From the NCBI RefSeq assembly GCF_002814235.1, contig NZ_PHSU01000008.1:224040-288039 (forward strand): 64,000 nucleotides of DNA, in the 5' to 3' direction. This document shows positions 45,589 through 55,096 of the stretch, in pieces (position 1 is the stretch's first letter; every line of letters starts with the position of its first letter). The notes under the pieces are model-generated. The model was not told the DNA's origin and made no database searches. It saw nothing but the letters and a program-made list of their open reading frames with translations. The position numbers were made by a program, and so were the translations under genes. The stretch is from Pseudomonas sp. QS1027. GTDB lineage: Bacteria; Pseudomonadota; Gammaproteobacteria; Pseudomonadales; Pseudomonadaceae.

Positions 45589-46605
45589 ATGGGTATTCAA
45601 GGCATCGATTTGTCGTTGATCTGGGGCGTCATCATTGCCTTCGGGGTGATGATGTACGTGATCATGGATGGATTTGACCTGGGGTTGGGCATCCTGTTTC
45701 CGTTAATCCCGGATGCGCAGGAACGGGATGTGATGATGAACACCGTCGCGCCAGTATGGGACGGCAATGAAACCTGGCTGATCCTCGGTGGAGCAGCGCT
45801 TTACGGTGCGTTTCCACTGGCTTACTCGGTGATTCTGGAGGCGTTGTACCTGCCACTGATGTTCATGTTGGCCGGGTTGATTTTTCGCGGTGTGGCGTTT
45901 GAGTTCCGCTTCAAGGCCAGTCCTGAAAAACGTCATATCTGGGACATGGCCTTTATCGTCGGCTCACTGCTGGCGACGTTTTGCCAAGGCATCGTGATCG
46001 GCGCGTACATCGCAGGTATTCCCGTCGTCAATCGGCAGTTTGCCGGCGGCACCCTGGATTGGCTGGCACCGTTCCCCTTGTTCTGTGGGTTTGGTTTGAT
46101 TGTTGCCTACGCGTTGCTCGGTAGTACCTGGTTGCTGGTCAAGACCGAAGGCATGCTGGAGTCACGTATGCGTCACTACACCCGGCCGCTGGCGTTTGTG
46201 CTGACGGCAGTCGTCGCGGTGCTCTGCGTGTGGACGCCATGGCTGCATCCCGAGATTGCGACACGCTGGTTTACCCACGCGCACATCGTGGTGTTTGGCG
46301 GGTTGTTGGTCCTGGGTGTGCTGGCGCTGTTCGGGCTGCTGCGCGCGTTACGCCAGTATCACTCCCATTGGCCCTTCGTGTGCACCCTGGCGCTGGTGTT
46401 CCTGGGTTATATCGGATTGGCGTTCAGTATCTGGCCGAACATCGTTCCACCGTCCATCAGCCTGTGGGAGGCGGCTTCGCCCCCTACAAGCCAGTTGTTC
46501 ATCTTGATCGGCACGTTGTTCATCCTGCCGATCATCTTGATGTACACCTGCTGGAGCTATTACGTGTTCCGTGGAAAAGTGAGGATAGGCGATGGCTACC
46601 ATTGA
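45589..46605 (+). CDS. cioB: Cyanide-insensitive bd-type oxidase subunit II
   Basis: 338 residues from ATG at 45589 with AGGGG upstream. VIMDGFDLGLGILFP and WDGNETWLILGGAALYGAFP are the CydB/CioB signatures. About nine membrane helices. The 3' end overlaps the next small gene by 14 bp. Confidence 0.94.
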   Translation: MGIQGIDLSLIWGVIIAFGVMMYVIMDGFDLGLGILFPLIPDAQERDVMMNTVAPVWDGNETWLILGGAALYGAFPLAYSVILEALYLPLMFMLAGLIFRGVAFEFRFKASPEKRHIWDMAFIVGSLLATFCQGIVIGAYIAGIPVVNRQFAGGTLDWLAPFPLFCGFGLIVAYALLGSTWLLVKTEGMLESRMRHYTRPLAFVLTAVVAVLCVWTPWLHPEIATRWFTHAHIVVFGGLLVLGVLALFGLLRALRQYHSHWPFVCTLALVFLGYIGLAFSIWPNIVPPSISLWEAASPPTSQLFILIGTLFILPIILMYTCWSYYVFRGKVRIGDGYH

Positions 46606-46768
46606 TAGCGAAAACACTGAAGTGTCGGCTGCACAAAACGAAGCTACCCCTTGGTTCCGGCAGGTGCTTTGGCTGATCTCCATTTGGTTCGGCAGCGTGA
46701 TTGCACTGGGTGTGGTGGCCGGCCTGTTCCGATTCATGATGCACATGGCCGGAATGACCAGTCACTGA
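46592..46768 (+). CDS. DUF2474-type small membrane subunit of bd oxidase
   Basis: 58 residues with a single membrane helix (QVLWLISIWFGSVIALGVVAGLFRFMM). Genes of the DUF2474 family follow cioAB/cydAB and are thought to play the same part as CydX. GAGG is about 8 bases before the ATG, inside the end of cioB. Confidence 0.85.
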   Translation: MATIDSENTEVSAAQNEATPWFRQVLWLISIWFGSVIALGVVAGLFRFMMHMAGMTSH

Positions 46769-46784
46769 TTTCAGGCCGCGAGGC

Positions 46785-46813
46785 CCCGGCGCGATCTTTC
46801 GCGCCGGGAATTT
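46785..46813. terminator. Terminator after the cio operon
   Basis: CCCGGCGCG and CGCGCCGGG form a perfect 9-bp stem around a 6-base loop, followed by AATTT. It borders the convergent AraC remnant. Confidence 0.75.
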
Positions 46814-47734
46814 CAGGAGGCGCTGGAACGAACCACTTGCCGGCTGGCACCGGGTGGCTGGCCGGTGATGCGCTTGAAAGCACGGCTGAAGGCCGCCTGG
46901 GAGGTGTAGCCCAGACGCTGCGCCACGACTTCGATAGGCAATCGCTCCAGGCTCAACCATTGGCTGGCGAGGCGCATCCGCAGTTCCGTGGCATAGCGTA
47001 GCGGAGGGATGCCGATAGTGGCCTGGAAGCGTTCCGCGAAGACCGAGCGGGAGGTATTGCATTGTGCCGCCAGCTCCGCCACGGTCCAGTCACGTGCCGG
47101 TTCTCGGTGCAAGGCCAGGAGCGCCCGGGCCAGCCTGGGGTCGCGCAACGCGGCCACCAGGCCAGAGGCGTTGCCGCAGGCGCATTCCACCCAGCCGCGC
47201 ACGATCATCGCCGCCACTACGTCGGCGAGGCGAGCGAGGATGCCTGCGAAGCCAACGCGTGCGGAGCGGACTTCGCGCTCCATGGACGCAAGAATGGGCA
47301 TAAGCCCCGGGTAACGCTGCCCCCTGGCATCAATCAGCATCAGATCCGGCATCAACCCGCCGAGACCTTGCAGGCTGCCGAGCTCAAACTCCATGCAGCC
47401 GCTGAAGAGAATGGCGCTGGGGCTGGCATCGACACCAAGGGACGCATCCACGGCGCAGACTGTGTCGCCGAGAGGGGCCGAGTCGAAGTTGCCGATATCC
47501 TGGGCGGGTACGCCCAGGCTTGAGAGAAGCTGATGGGCTTCACCTTGGGCGATGAACACGGCGTTGCCGGCCGACAACTCGTACCAGGTGCCGTCCCCCG
47601 CAAGCAGGACGGCGGTGCCGGTGGCGATGAAGTGGAAGTAGGCGTGCCCGTGCCATTTACACCGCGGTTGCTGGCGCTTTGGATATCGGGTTGTTCGACG
47701 AACTGGTTCAGAGCTACCGAGAGGCGGGACTCAT
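46813..47734 (-). pseudogene. Frameshifted AraC-family regulator
   Basis: The C-terminal frame (46813-47577) holds a complete double helix-turn-helix (TVAELAAQCNTSRSVFAERF; VVAQRLGYTSQAAFSRAFKR). The cupin domain continues upstream in the same frame past the first usable codon, a TTG: WHGHAYFHFIATGTAVLLAG is clearly coding. Further upstream that frame has no start codon and meets a TGA. The expected N-terminus lies in other frames: VALNQFVEQPDIQSASNRG near 47700 and ATG AGT at 47734. At least one frameshift is needed, so the gene is probably inactive unless the sequence has an error. Confidence 0.7.
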
Positions 47735-47926
47735 TCCGACATAACCGGTTTGGCGCGTCACCTTCCCCGTGGAAAGGTGCACGCCATTTGGTGTGCATGA
47801 CTGACGGTGTATGCGGGGTAAGTCTGATATCACCCTTTACCCATTCTTTACCTGCCCTTGCGCCTCGTTCGCCAGAGGGTCGGTTACGCTGCTAGCCATC
47901 TTGATCTTGACGACTTTGTGAATCGA

Positions 47927-49060
47927 ATGAACCTTCAACCTCGGTACTGGCTAGCGGTGGGCGCCTTAGTGGGCAGCCTGGGATTGATCTCGGGTTGTGC
48001 GGGCGATCCGCCAGACCCGCGTATTGAATTCACCGAGCAGGTCAATAAAGACCTGGCCACCGCCTATCAACCGGCCCACAACGAAACAGCCGGCTGGGAC
48101 GCCATCTGGCAACTCGATCAGCAATCGGTGGATGTGGCGTGGTTGGCGCCGGCTACCCATGAGCGCGTGCCGCTGATTATCTACTTGCCGGGGTTGGGCG
48201 AGTCGGCCTCGGGCGGAGCGGAGTGGCGCAAGGCGTGGGCGCAAGCCGGTTATGCGGTGCTGTCTGTTCAGGGGCACGCCTATGATCAGTCGATTTTTGC
48301 GTCGGCGCAGGCGTTGGATGGCGATTTCCGTGGGGTGGCGAGCAGTCACTACAACGCCGCGGCCTTACGCGACAGGCTGTCCACCGTGCAGAAAGTCCTG
48401 ACAGAGGTTCGGGCACGGGCGGCGAAAGGCGACGCGCAACTGGCGGCCATCGACTGGAACCAGGTCGTGGTGGCCGGCTTTGATTTGGGGGCGCAGACCG
48501 CTGAGGCCCTGGCCGGGGCGCTGGAGCCTGGCGCTACGTCGGGCGTTGCGATTCAGCCCAAGGCGGTGTTGCTGCTCAGCCCTTATGTGGAAGCCGGCGC
48601 CCGGTCAGAGGTGTTCGCCCAGATCTCGGCGCCCGTACTGTCGATGACCGGTCAGGAGGATGAAGATCCGTTCAACTGGGTCAGTTCCTATCGCCAGCGA
48701 CAGGTGTTGGGCGAGTCGGTGACGGCGGCTGGTAGTGTTCAGTTGGAGCTGAACAAGGCGACGCACAAAACCTTGTCCGGTACCGAGTTGTTCCACCGGC
48801 CGGTGAAAAAGGCCGACAAGGGCAGCGAACCGTCCGGTGATGCCCCCAAAAGTCGAGGGCACAAACACGGCGCCAAACCCGGCGGCGATTTCCATAGCCC
48901 GGTAGCGGGCGAGCCGGCCCCGGATCCCAAGCAGGTTGCCGCGATTCAGGCCATTGGCGTGGCGTTTCTGGATAGCCGCGTCAAACACAATCCTGCGGCC
49001 ACCGAATGGCTGCAGAAAGGCGCGCCAGGTTGGCTGCTTGGGGCGGGGCGGTTGAAGTAG
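47927..49060 (+). CDS. Alpha/beta-hydrolase-like lipoprotein
   Basis: 377 residues from ATG at 47927. Lipobox LISGC with Cys-24. PLIIYLPGLGESASG is the oxyanion strand-loop and GYAVLSVQGHAYDQS follows, as in PAF-acetylhydrolase/dienelactone-hydrolase-like proteins. The nucleophile elbow reads AGFDLGAQ, with Asp-186 where Ser is usual. Either the nucleophile is Asp or the protein is not a serine hydrolase. A low-complexity Lys/Pro-rich stretch lies near 310-345. The ribosome site is weak. Confidence 0.75.
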   Translation: MNLQPRYWLAVGALVGSLGLISGCAGDPPDPRIEFTEQVNKDLATAYQPAHNETAGWDAIWQLDQQSVDVAWLAPATHERVPLIIYLPGLGESASGGAEWRKAWAQAGYAVLSVQGHAYDQSIFASAQALDGDFRGVASSHYNAAALRDRLSTVQKVLTEVRARAAKGDAQLAAIDWNQVVVAGFDLGAQTAEALAGALEPGATSGVAIQPKAVLLLSPYVEAGARSEVFAQISAPVLSMTGQEDEDPFNWVSSYRQRQVLGESVTAAGSVQLELNKATHKTLSGTELFHRPVKKADKGSEPSGDAPKSRGHKHGAKPGGDFHSPVAGEPAPDPKQVAAIQAIGVAFLDSRVKHNPAATEWLQKGAPGWLLGAGRLK

Positions 49061-49172
49061 TCTTGGGCGGGGCCAATGGCTCTCGCCGGTGACCCGTAAC
49101 CCGCAGTGGGTGGCCCCGGCTACCCAAATCGACCAGCAGGCCATCGTCGCCGTCGCTCCAGCCAGCCGATCA

Positions 49173-49496
49173 TCAGGCGGGTAGAAAGCGGCGTACCCTG
49201 GCCTGCAACAGTTCGACCAGCTCAGGCGCCATGTAGTCAAAGTCATCCGGGATGTCGAGACATACCACGCGTTTGCTGGCCAGCTCAGAACGGAATCGGG
49301 CCGTGAGCTTTCTGCGATGGACGGGCTCCATGACAAAGATCAGATCGGCCCAGTCCAGCAGCTCGGCATCCACAAGGACATCCGCGTCATTGCCAACACC
49401 GGCCGATGACGTTTCCACGCCAGGCCAGGAAGCAAACACCTGCTCGGCAGTCGGGCTACGGAGCCGATTTTTACCGCAGATAAACAGTACATTCAC
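49173..49496 (-). CDS. Small low-molecular-weight tyrosine phosphatase-like protein
   Basis: 107 residues from GTG at 49496, the point where the family begins (VNVLFICGKN); AGGAG is about 9-10 bases upstream. ATG at 49517 is an alternative, and the frame is open to 49652. The C-x5-R-S loop reads CGKNRLRS (Cys-7, Arg-13), and DLIFVMEPVHRRKL follows. The late DxDP acid loop of classical LMW-PTPs is reduced to CLDIPDDFDYM, as in the shorter family. Substrate unknown. Confidence 0.75.
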   Translation of the reverse strand: MNVLFICGKNRLRSPTAEQVFASWPGVETSSAGVGNDADVLVDAELLDWADLIFVMEPVHRRKLTARFRSELASKRVVCLDIPDDFDYMAPELVELLQARVRRFLPA

Positions 49497-49837
49497 CCTG
49501 GGCACTCTCCTTGGCATCAATATCCACGCGGCGTTCAGACCGAGTGTCAGTTCCTGGCGCCAATGTCGGCGTACGTTGTACAGCTTACAGGCTGTTGCGA
49601 GGGTACTGAATGGCTTGTGGCGCCAGGGCTGCCTGGTGATCGGGACGTCCATGGCGTAGGTACGGAGCGGGGAAGGGGACTACAAATTTGGCTCCATTGT
49701 CAGTGTAGGAATATTCAGCATTCCCCTGGGTCCAGTTCCGCCCGACTCAGCAACTTGAGCGTTCTGCTCTTTCGATCTGCGGTCAGTGAAGGCACAATGC
49801 GCATCCTTTTTTGACTGGCCATGTCGGAGGCCTTGAA

Positions 49838-50935
49838 ATGATCAAGACGCCGTACTACCTCATCGACAAACAAAAGCTGCTGGTGAACCTGCAGAAAATC
49901 GCCTACGTGCGCGAACAGTCCGGGGCCAAGGCCCTGCTGGCGCTCAAGTGCTTTGCCACCTGGTCGGTGTTTGACCTGATGCAGCAATACATGGATGGCA
50001 CCACGTCGTCCTCGCTCTACGAACTCAAGCTCGGTCGGCAGAAGTTTGCCGGCGAGACCCACGCCTACAGCGTGGCCTGGGCCGACGACGAGATCGAGGA
50101 GATGCTCGACAACTGCGACAAGATCATCTTCAACTCCATCAGCCAACTGCAGCGCTACACCGAGGCATCCGACGGCAAGGTGCGCGGTCTGCGGGTCAAC
50201 CCGCAGGTGAGCAGCTCTGATTACCTGCTGGCCGACCCGGCACGGCCGTTCAGCCGCCTGGGCGAGTGGGACCCGGCCAAGATCGAGCAGGTCATCGAGC
50301 AGATCTCCGGCTTCATGTTCCACAATAACTGCGAGAACGGCGATTTCGACCTGTTCGACCAGATGCTGTGCACCATCGAAGAGCGCTTCGGCCACCTGTT
50401 GCACAAGGTCGAGTGGGTCAGCCTCGGCGGCGGTATCCATTTCACCGGTGAAGGCTACGCGCTTGACGCTTTTTGCGCGCGCCTCAAGGCCTTCTCGGAA
50501 AAATACGGCGTGCAGGTTTACCTGGAGCCGGGCGAAGCGGCCATCACCCAGAGCGCCTCGCTGGAAGTCACCGTGCTCGACACCCTCTACAACGGCAAGC
50601 ACCTGGCAGTCGTGGACAGCTCCATCGAAGCCCACATGCTTGATCTGTTGATCTATCGCTTGAATGCCAAGCTGGCCCCCAGCGAGGGCGAACACACCTT
50701 CATGGTGTGCGGCAAATCCTGCCTGGCCGGAGACATCTTCGGCGAGTATCAATTTGATCGTCCGTTGACCATCGGCGATCGGCTGTCGTTTGTTGACGCA
50801 GCTGGTTACACAATGGTCAAGAAAAACTGGTTCAACGGCCTGAAAATGCCGTCCATCGTGGTGAAGCAACTCGACGGAAGTGTCGAGGTGGTTCGTGAGT
50901 TTGGTTACAACGACTACATGTCCAGCCTTTCCTAA
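49838..50935 (+). CDS. nspC: Carboxynorspermidine/carboxyspermidine decarboxylase
   Basis: 365 residues from ATG at 49838 with CGGAGG upstream. Alanine-racemase-fold PLP decarboxylase: ALLALKCFATWSVF holds the Schiff-base lysine, SLGGGIHFTG binds phosphate, LEPGEA and MVCGKSCLAGDIF (active-site Cys) lie in the C-terminal domain. It makes norspermidine or spermidine from the carboxy intermediates. The partner dehydrogenase starts 27 bp downstream. Confidence 0.93.
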   Translation: MIKTPYYLIDKQKLLVNLQKIAYVREQSGAKALLALKCFATWSVFDLMQQYMDGTTSSSLYELKLGRQKFAGETHAYSVAWADDEIEEMLDNCDKIIFNSISQLQRYTEASDGKVRGLRVNPQVSSSDYLLADPARPFSRLGEWDPAKIEQVIEQISGFMFHNNCENGDFDLFDQMLCTIEERFGHLLHKVEWVSLGGGIHFTGEGYALDAFCARLKAFSEKYGVQVYLEPGEAAITQSASLEVTVLDTLYNGKHLAVVDSSIEAHMLDLLIYRLNAKLAPSEGEHTFMVCGKSCLAGDIFGEYQFDRPLTIGDRLSFVDAAGYTMVKKNWFNGLKMPSIVVKQLDGSVEVVREFGYNDYMSSLS

Positions 50936-50962
50936 GCTGGCAGAAAAAAGAGAAATCGATAA

Positions 50963-52207
50963 TTGAAGAAGAACGTACTTATCATTGGTGCAGGAGGTGT
51001 CGCCAAGGTGGTGGCCCACAAGTGCGCGCAGCACAACGACGAACTCTGTCGTATTGCTATCGCGTCGCGCAACATCTCCAAATGCCAGGCCATCATCGAC
51101 AGCGTCAAGGCCAAGGGCAGCCTCAAAGTGCCCGCCGATATCCAGGCCTTCTCGCTGAACGCCCTGGATGTCGAAGCGACGAAGGCGTTGATCCGCGAAA
51201 CCGAATCGCAGATCGTCATCAACGTCGGCTCGTCCTTCCTGAACATGTCGGTGCTGCGTGCCTGCATCGATACCGGCGTGGCCTATCTGGACACCGCCAT
51301 TCATGAAGAGCCGGGCAAAGTCTGCGAGACGCCGCCCTGGTATGGCAACTACGAGTGGAAGCACCTCGAGGAATGCAAGCAGAAGAACATCACTGCCATT
51401 CTCGGTGTGGGCTTCGACCCGGGTGTGGTCAACGCCTATGCCGCGTTGGCGCAGCAGCAGTATTTCGACAGCATTGATTCGATCGACATTCTTGATGTCA
51501 ATGCCGGTTCCCATGGCAAATATTTCGCCACCAATTTCGACCCGGAAATCAATTTCCGCGAATTCACCGGACAGGTGTGGAGCTGGCAGAACAGCCAGTG
51601 GACCAGCAACACCATGTTCGAAGTCAAACGTACCGACGACCTGCCAGTGGTCGGGGCGCAGAACCTGTACCTGACCGGCCACGATGAAGTGCACTCTTTG
51701 TCGAAGAACCTCGGCGTGCCCAACGTGCGTTTCTGGATGAGCTTTGGCGAGCACTACATCAATGTGTTCACAGTGCTCAGGAACCTTGGCCTGCTCTCCG
51801 AGCAACCGGTCAAGACCGCCGAAGGCCTGGAAGTGGTGCCGCTGAAAGTGGTCAAGGCCGTGCTCCCCGATCCAAGCTCGCTGGCGCCGGGTTATACCGG
51901 CAAGACCTGCATTGGCGATCTGGTCAAGGGCACCAAGGATGGCCAGCCGCGTGAGGTGTTCATCTACAACGTGGCGGACCACGAGCAAGCCTACGCCGAG
52001 ACCGACAGCCAGGGTATTTCCTATACCGCCGGCGTGCCACCGGTGGCGGCCGCCTTGCTGGTCGCTCGCGGCGAGTGGGACGTGCAGCGCATGGCCAACG
52101 TCGAGGAGCTGCCGGCTGAGGCGTTCCTCAAGGCACTGGACGTGATGGGCCTGCCGACCCGCATCAAGGACGAACATGGAGACCGCCCCTGGAACAGCAA
52201 GGCCTGA
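50963..52207 (+). CDS. Carboxynorspermidine/carboxyspermidine synthase (saccharopine dehydrogenase-like)
   Basis: 414 residues, TTG start with an AAGAGA-like site. N-terminal Rossmann motif VLIIGAGGVAKVVAHKC, AILGVGFDPGVVNAY in the middle and a C-terminal AGVPPVAAALLVARG. The enzyme reductively joins aspartate semialdehyde to a diamine using NADPH, the step before NspC. Together they form the SAM-independent polyamine route. A strong terminator follows. Confidence 0.92.
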   Translation: MKKNVLIIGAGGVAKVVAHKCAQHNDELCRIAIASRNISKCQAIIDSVKAKGSLKVPADIQAFSLNALDVEATKALIRETESQIVINVGSSFLNMSVLRACIDTGVAYLDTAIHEEPGKVCETPPWYGNYEWKHLEECKQKNITAILGVGFDPGVVNAYAALAQQQYFDSIDSIDILDVNAGSHGKYFATNFDPEINFREFTGQVWSWQNSQWTSNTMFEVKRTDDLPVVGAQNLYLTGHDEVHSLSKNLGVPNVRFWMSFGEHYINVFTVLRNLGLLSEQPVKTAEGLEVVPLKVVKAVLPDPSSLAPGYTGKTCIGDLVKGTKDGQPREVFIYNVADHEQAYAETDSQGISYTAGVPPVAAALLVARGEWDVQRMANVEELPAEAFLKALDVMGLPTRIKDEHGDRPWNSKA

Positions 52208-52248
52208 GACCTCCACGCTAGTGTGAGTCTCGTTCCCCGTTCCATGCG

Positions 52249-52283
52249 CAAGAACGCCGCTCTTTGAGCGGCGTTCTTGTTTG
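52249..52283 (+). terminator. Intrinsic terminator after the polyamine genes
   Basis: A perfect 14-bp stem (CAAGAACGCCGCTC with its complement), TTT loop, then TTTG. Confidence 0.85.
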
Positions 52284-52453
52284 TGCGTATATCGCGCTCG
52301 ATAAGGTCGGCAACTTTCAGCGATGAATCTCCTCCAAGGAGCGATACTTGCATCGTTTCAGCATCCATTTCACCTCGACCGGTTTTTCTTTTGGCTTTCC
52401 CGGCCCTGAACCGCCAGCCAGCGGGTCTTCGATAGCGCATGACGGATTTTTAA

Positions 52454-53638
52454 ATGAGTACCCCCGCAACTGAAAACACCGACAATTGGCAACCGGTCAT
52501 TGCACTGGCGTTGGCCGCCTTTGTCTTCAACACCACCGAATTCGTGCCAGTCGGCCTGTTGAGTGCCATCGGCGACAGCTTCGACCTGTCGAGCGCGCAG
52601 GTCGGGCTGATGCTGACGATCTATGCCTGGGTGGTCTCCCTGACCTCGCTGCCCGTGATGCTGCTCACCCGTAACATCGAGCGGCGCAAGCTGTTGATGG
52701 TGTTGTTCGGCCTGTTCATTGTCAGCCATGTGCTGTCCAGCCTGGCCGCAAGCTTTGGCGTCCTGCTGGTGAGCCGGATCGGCATCGCCTTGTCCCATGC
52801 GCTGTTCTGGTCCATCACCGCGTCCCTCGCGGTGCGGGTGGCGCCGGCGGGCAAGCAGGTGCAGGCGCTGGGGCTGCTGGCGACCGGGACGTCCATGGCC
52901 CTGGTGCTGGGGATTCCCCTGGGCCGATTGCTTGGCGAAGCCATGGGCTGGCGGACCACCTTTCTGGTGATTGCGTTGATGGCCGGTGCGCTGGTGCTCT
53001 GGCTTGGCAGAACCCTGCCGCTGCTGCCGAGCCAGAACTCGGGCTCCCTGAGAAGCCTGCCCATACTGTTCAAGCGCCCCGCACTGGTGGCGGTCTACGG
53101 CCTGACGGCGGCGGTGATCACGGCTCAGTTCACGGCCTATAGCTATATCGAACCGTTCATCAAAACCGTGGCCGGCATGAGCGGCGAGGTGGTGACGCTT
53201 ATCCTGCTGCTGTTCGGGGGCGCGGGGATTTTCGGGTCGCTGCTGTTCAGTCGATTCAATCGGCAATACCCGCAGCGCTTTTTGCTGGCGGCCACGGCGT
53301 TGCTGGTGCTGTGCCTGGCGTTGCTGTTGCCGTTGAGCGGTGAGGTTTCGACGCTGGGGGTGCTCAGCGTGTTCTGGGGCATGGCGATCATGTGCTTCGG
53401 GCTGTCGCTGCAGTCGAAGGTGCTGGTGCTGGCGCCGGACGCAACCGATGTGGCCATGGCGCTGTTCTCGGGGATCTACAACATCGGTATCGGTGGCGGG
53501 GCACTGGTGGGCAGTTGGGTGGGACGGCAACTCGGCTTTGCCTATGTCGGCGTGGTCGGGGGCGTGTTGGCGGGCCTGGCGCTGGCGTTCTACGGTCTCT
53601 CGGTTTATCGCGCAGGCCGGGCAGGGGCGGGCAGCTGA
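52454..53638 (+). CDS. sotB: MFS sugar/arabinose efflux transporter SotB
   Basis: 394 residues, 12 membrane helices. [20 protein letters not shown] in helix 1, [13 protein letters not shown] in the first loop and [23 protein letters not shown] (motif C) match the SotB/YdeA group, which exports sugars or IPTG and gives some drug resistance. Convergent with ercA. Confidence 0.88.
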   Translation: MSTPATENTDNWQPVIALALAAFVFNTTEFVPVGLLSAIGDSFDLSSAQVGLMLTIYAWVVSLTSLPVMLLTRNIERRKLLMVLFGLFIVSHVLSSLAASFGVLLVSRIGIALSHALFWSITASLAVRVAPAGKQVQALGLLATGTSMALVLGIPLGRLLGEAMGWRTTFLVIALMAGALVLWLGRTLPLLPSQNSGSLRSLPILFKRPALVAVYGLTAAVITAQFTAYSYIEPFIKTVAGMSGEVVTLILLLFGGAGIFGSLLFSRFNRQYPQRFLLAATALLVLCLALLLPLSGEVSTLGVLSVFWGMAIMCFGLSLQSKVLVLAPDATDVAMALFSGIYNIGIGGGALVGSWVGRQLGFAYVGVVGGVLAGLALAFYGLSVYRAGRAGAGS

Positions 53639-53653
53639 GTCCTGATCGAACTT

Positions 53654-53687
53654 GAGCGCCAGTAGCCCGGTCAGGTTCCTGGCGCTC
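53654..53687. terminator. Hairpin between convergent sotB and ercA
   Basis: GAGCGCCAG pairs with CTGGCGCTC around a 16-base loop; no T-run. Confidence 0.45.
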
Positions 53688-53699
53688 ATCGTGTCGCAA

Positions 53700-54848
53700 T
53701 CACATCGCTGCGTGGAAAATCTCTTCGATCTGCGCCTGTTCCGCAGTGCGGGGGTTGGTGAAGCCGCAGGCGTCTTTCATGGCATTGGCCGCCAGTGTCG
53801 GGATGTCCTGCGCCTTGACACCCAGTTCAGTCAAACCACCTGGAATGCCCACGTCCAACGACAACTTACGGATGCCGGCAATGGCCGCTGCCGCGCCTTG
53901 CTCGTGGTCAAGGTGTTGGGTATCGAGGCCCATCGCCTTGGCGACGTCCGTCAGGCGCGCCGGGCAAATGCTGGCGTTGAAGCTCTCGACGTGGGGCAGC
54001 AATATCGCATTGCAGACACCGTGCGGCAGGTCATAGAAGCCGCCCAGTTGGTGGGCCATGGCGTGCACGTAGCCAAGGGAGGCATTGTTGAACGCCATCC
54101 CGGCCAGGAATTGCGCGTAGGCCATATTTTCCCGTGCTTGCATGTCGCCGCCATTGGCAACCGCGTTGCGCAGGTTGGCAGAAATCAATTCCACGGCCTT
54201 GAGCGCGCAGGCATCGGTGATGGGCGTGGCTGCGGTCGAAACGTAAGCCTCGATGGCGTGGGTCAAGGCGTCCATGCCGGTGGCGGCGGTCAGGCCCTTG
54301 GGCATGGCGGCCATCAATGAGGGATCGTTGACCGACAGCAGTGGCGTCACGTTACGGTCGACGATGGCCATTTTTACGTGGCGGGTTTCGTCGGTGATGA
54401 TGCAAAAACGGGTCATCTCACTGGCGGTGCCCGCCGTGGTGTTGATGGCAATCAGTGGCATCTGTGGCTTGGCGGACTGATCGACGCCTTCGTAGTCGCT
54501 GATATGTCCACCATTGGCGGCACACAAGGCGATGCCCTTGGCGCAGTCATGGGGAGAGCCGCCGCCCAGGGAGATGATGAAGTCGGCGCCGCTGAGCTTG
54601 AGTTGCGCCAGACCGTTTTCGACGTTGCTCACGGTCGGATTCGGCTTGGCCCCATCAAAGATCGTCGCCTGGATGTCCTGCGTCGCCAGCAGTTTGGCGA
54701 CCTTGTCCGCGACTCCCGCTTTTGCCAGCCCGGCGTCGGTGACGATCAGCGCGTGGCGGAAACCATATTTGCGAATGGCGACCATGGCCTCATCGAGACT
54801 GCCAATGCCCATCATGTTTACGGACGGAATGAAGAACGTGCTGCTCAT
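53700..54848 (-). CDS. ercA: Iron-containing alcohol dehydrogenase ErcA
   Basis: 382 residues. Group III alcohol dehydrogenase: [29 protein letters not shown] and the metal ligands in [11 protein letters not shown] and [24 protein letters not shown]. In P. aeruginosa the homologue ErcA is needed for ethanol-oxidation gene control. GAGGG before the ATG. Divergent from nosP; about 95 bp upstream is a partial copy of the ACTAAAG element found before exaC. Confidence 0.9.
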   Translation of the reverse strand: MSSTFFIPSVNMMGIGSLDEAMVAIRKYGFRHALIVTDAGLAKAGVADKVAKLLATQDIQATIFDGAKPNPTVSNVENGLAQLKLSGADFIISLGGGSPHDCAKGIALCAANGGHISDYEGVDQSAKPQMPLIAINTTAGTASEMTRFCIITDETRHVKMAIVDRNVTPLLSVNDPSLMAAMPKGLTAATGMDALTHAIEAYVSTAATPITDACALKAVELISANLRNAVANGGDMQARENMAYAQFLAGMAFNNASLGYVHAMAHQLGGFYDLPHGVCNAILLPHVESFNASICPARLTDVAKAMGLDTQHLDHEQGAAAAIAGIRKLSLDVGIPGGLTELGVKAQDIPTLAANAMKDACGFTNPRTAEQAQIEEIFHAAM

Positions 54849-55015
54849 GACTTGCCCTCGTTATTGTGATTATTGGCCCTGACGGCCGGCGGTGCACTTA
54901 TCAAGATGGCCTCATCCTAGGAGCGAGGGCGTGACGGTTAAATGGTCCTTTAGTCCGCACCATGGGGGTCTTTGGTCGTAGTGGCTCACGGTTTCATCCT
55001 GCCGCAGGGGGGGAC

Positions 55016-55032
55016 CCCCTACCCAAGTAGGA
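55016..55032 (+). promoter_or_regulatory. TAC-N4-GTA element before nosP
   Basis: CCCCTACCCAAGTAGGA, a partial palindrome, 65 bp before nosP. It aligns with the element before exaC (59680-59696), differing at the central two bases and one flank base. A candidate ErbR site by inference. Confidence 0.5.
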
Positions 55033-55096
55033 TATGGGCCCCGTCCCAGTCTTCGTAGACTGAAGAATCGGACAGCGCACTTGGCGGGAGGCGACT

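Noticed and set aside
49715..52216. Minus-strand open frame of 833 codons opposite the polyamine genes
   Set aside because: It is the complement of two well-identified genes; long antisense frames are common in GC-rich DNA and the translation has no family motifs.
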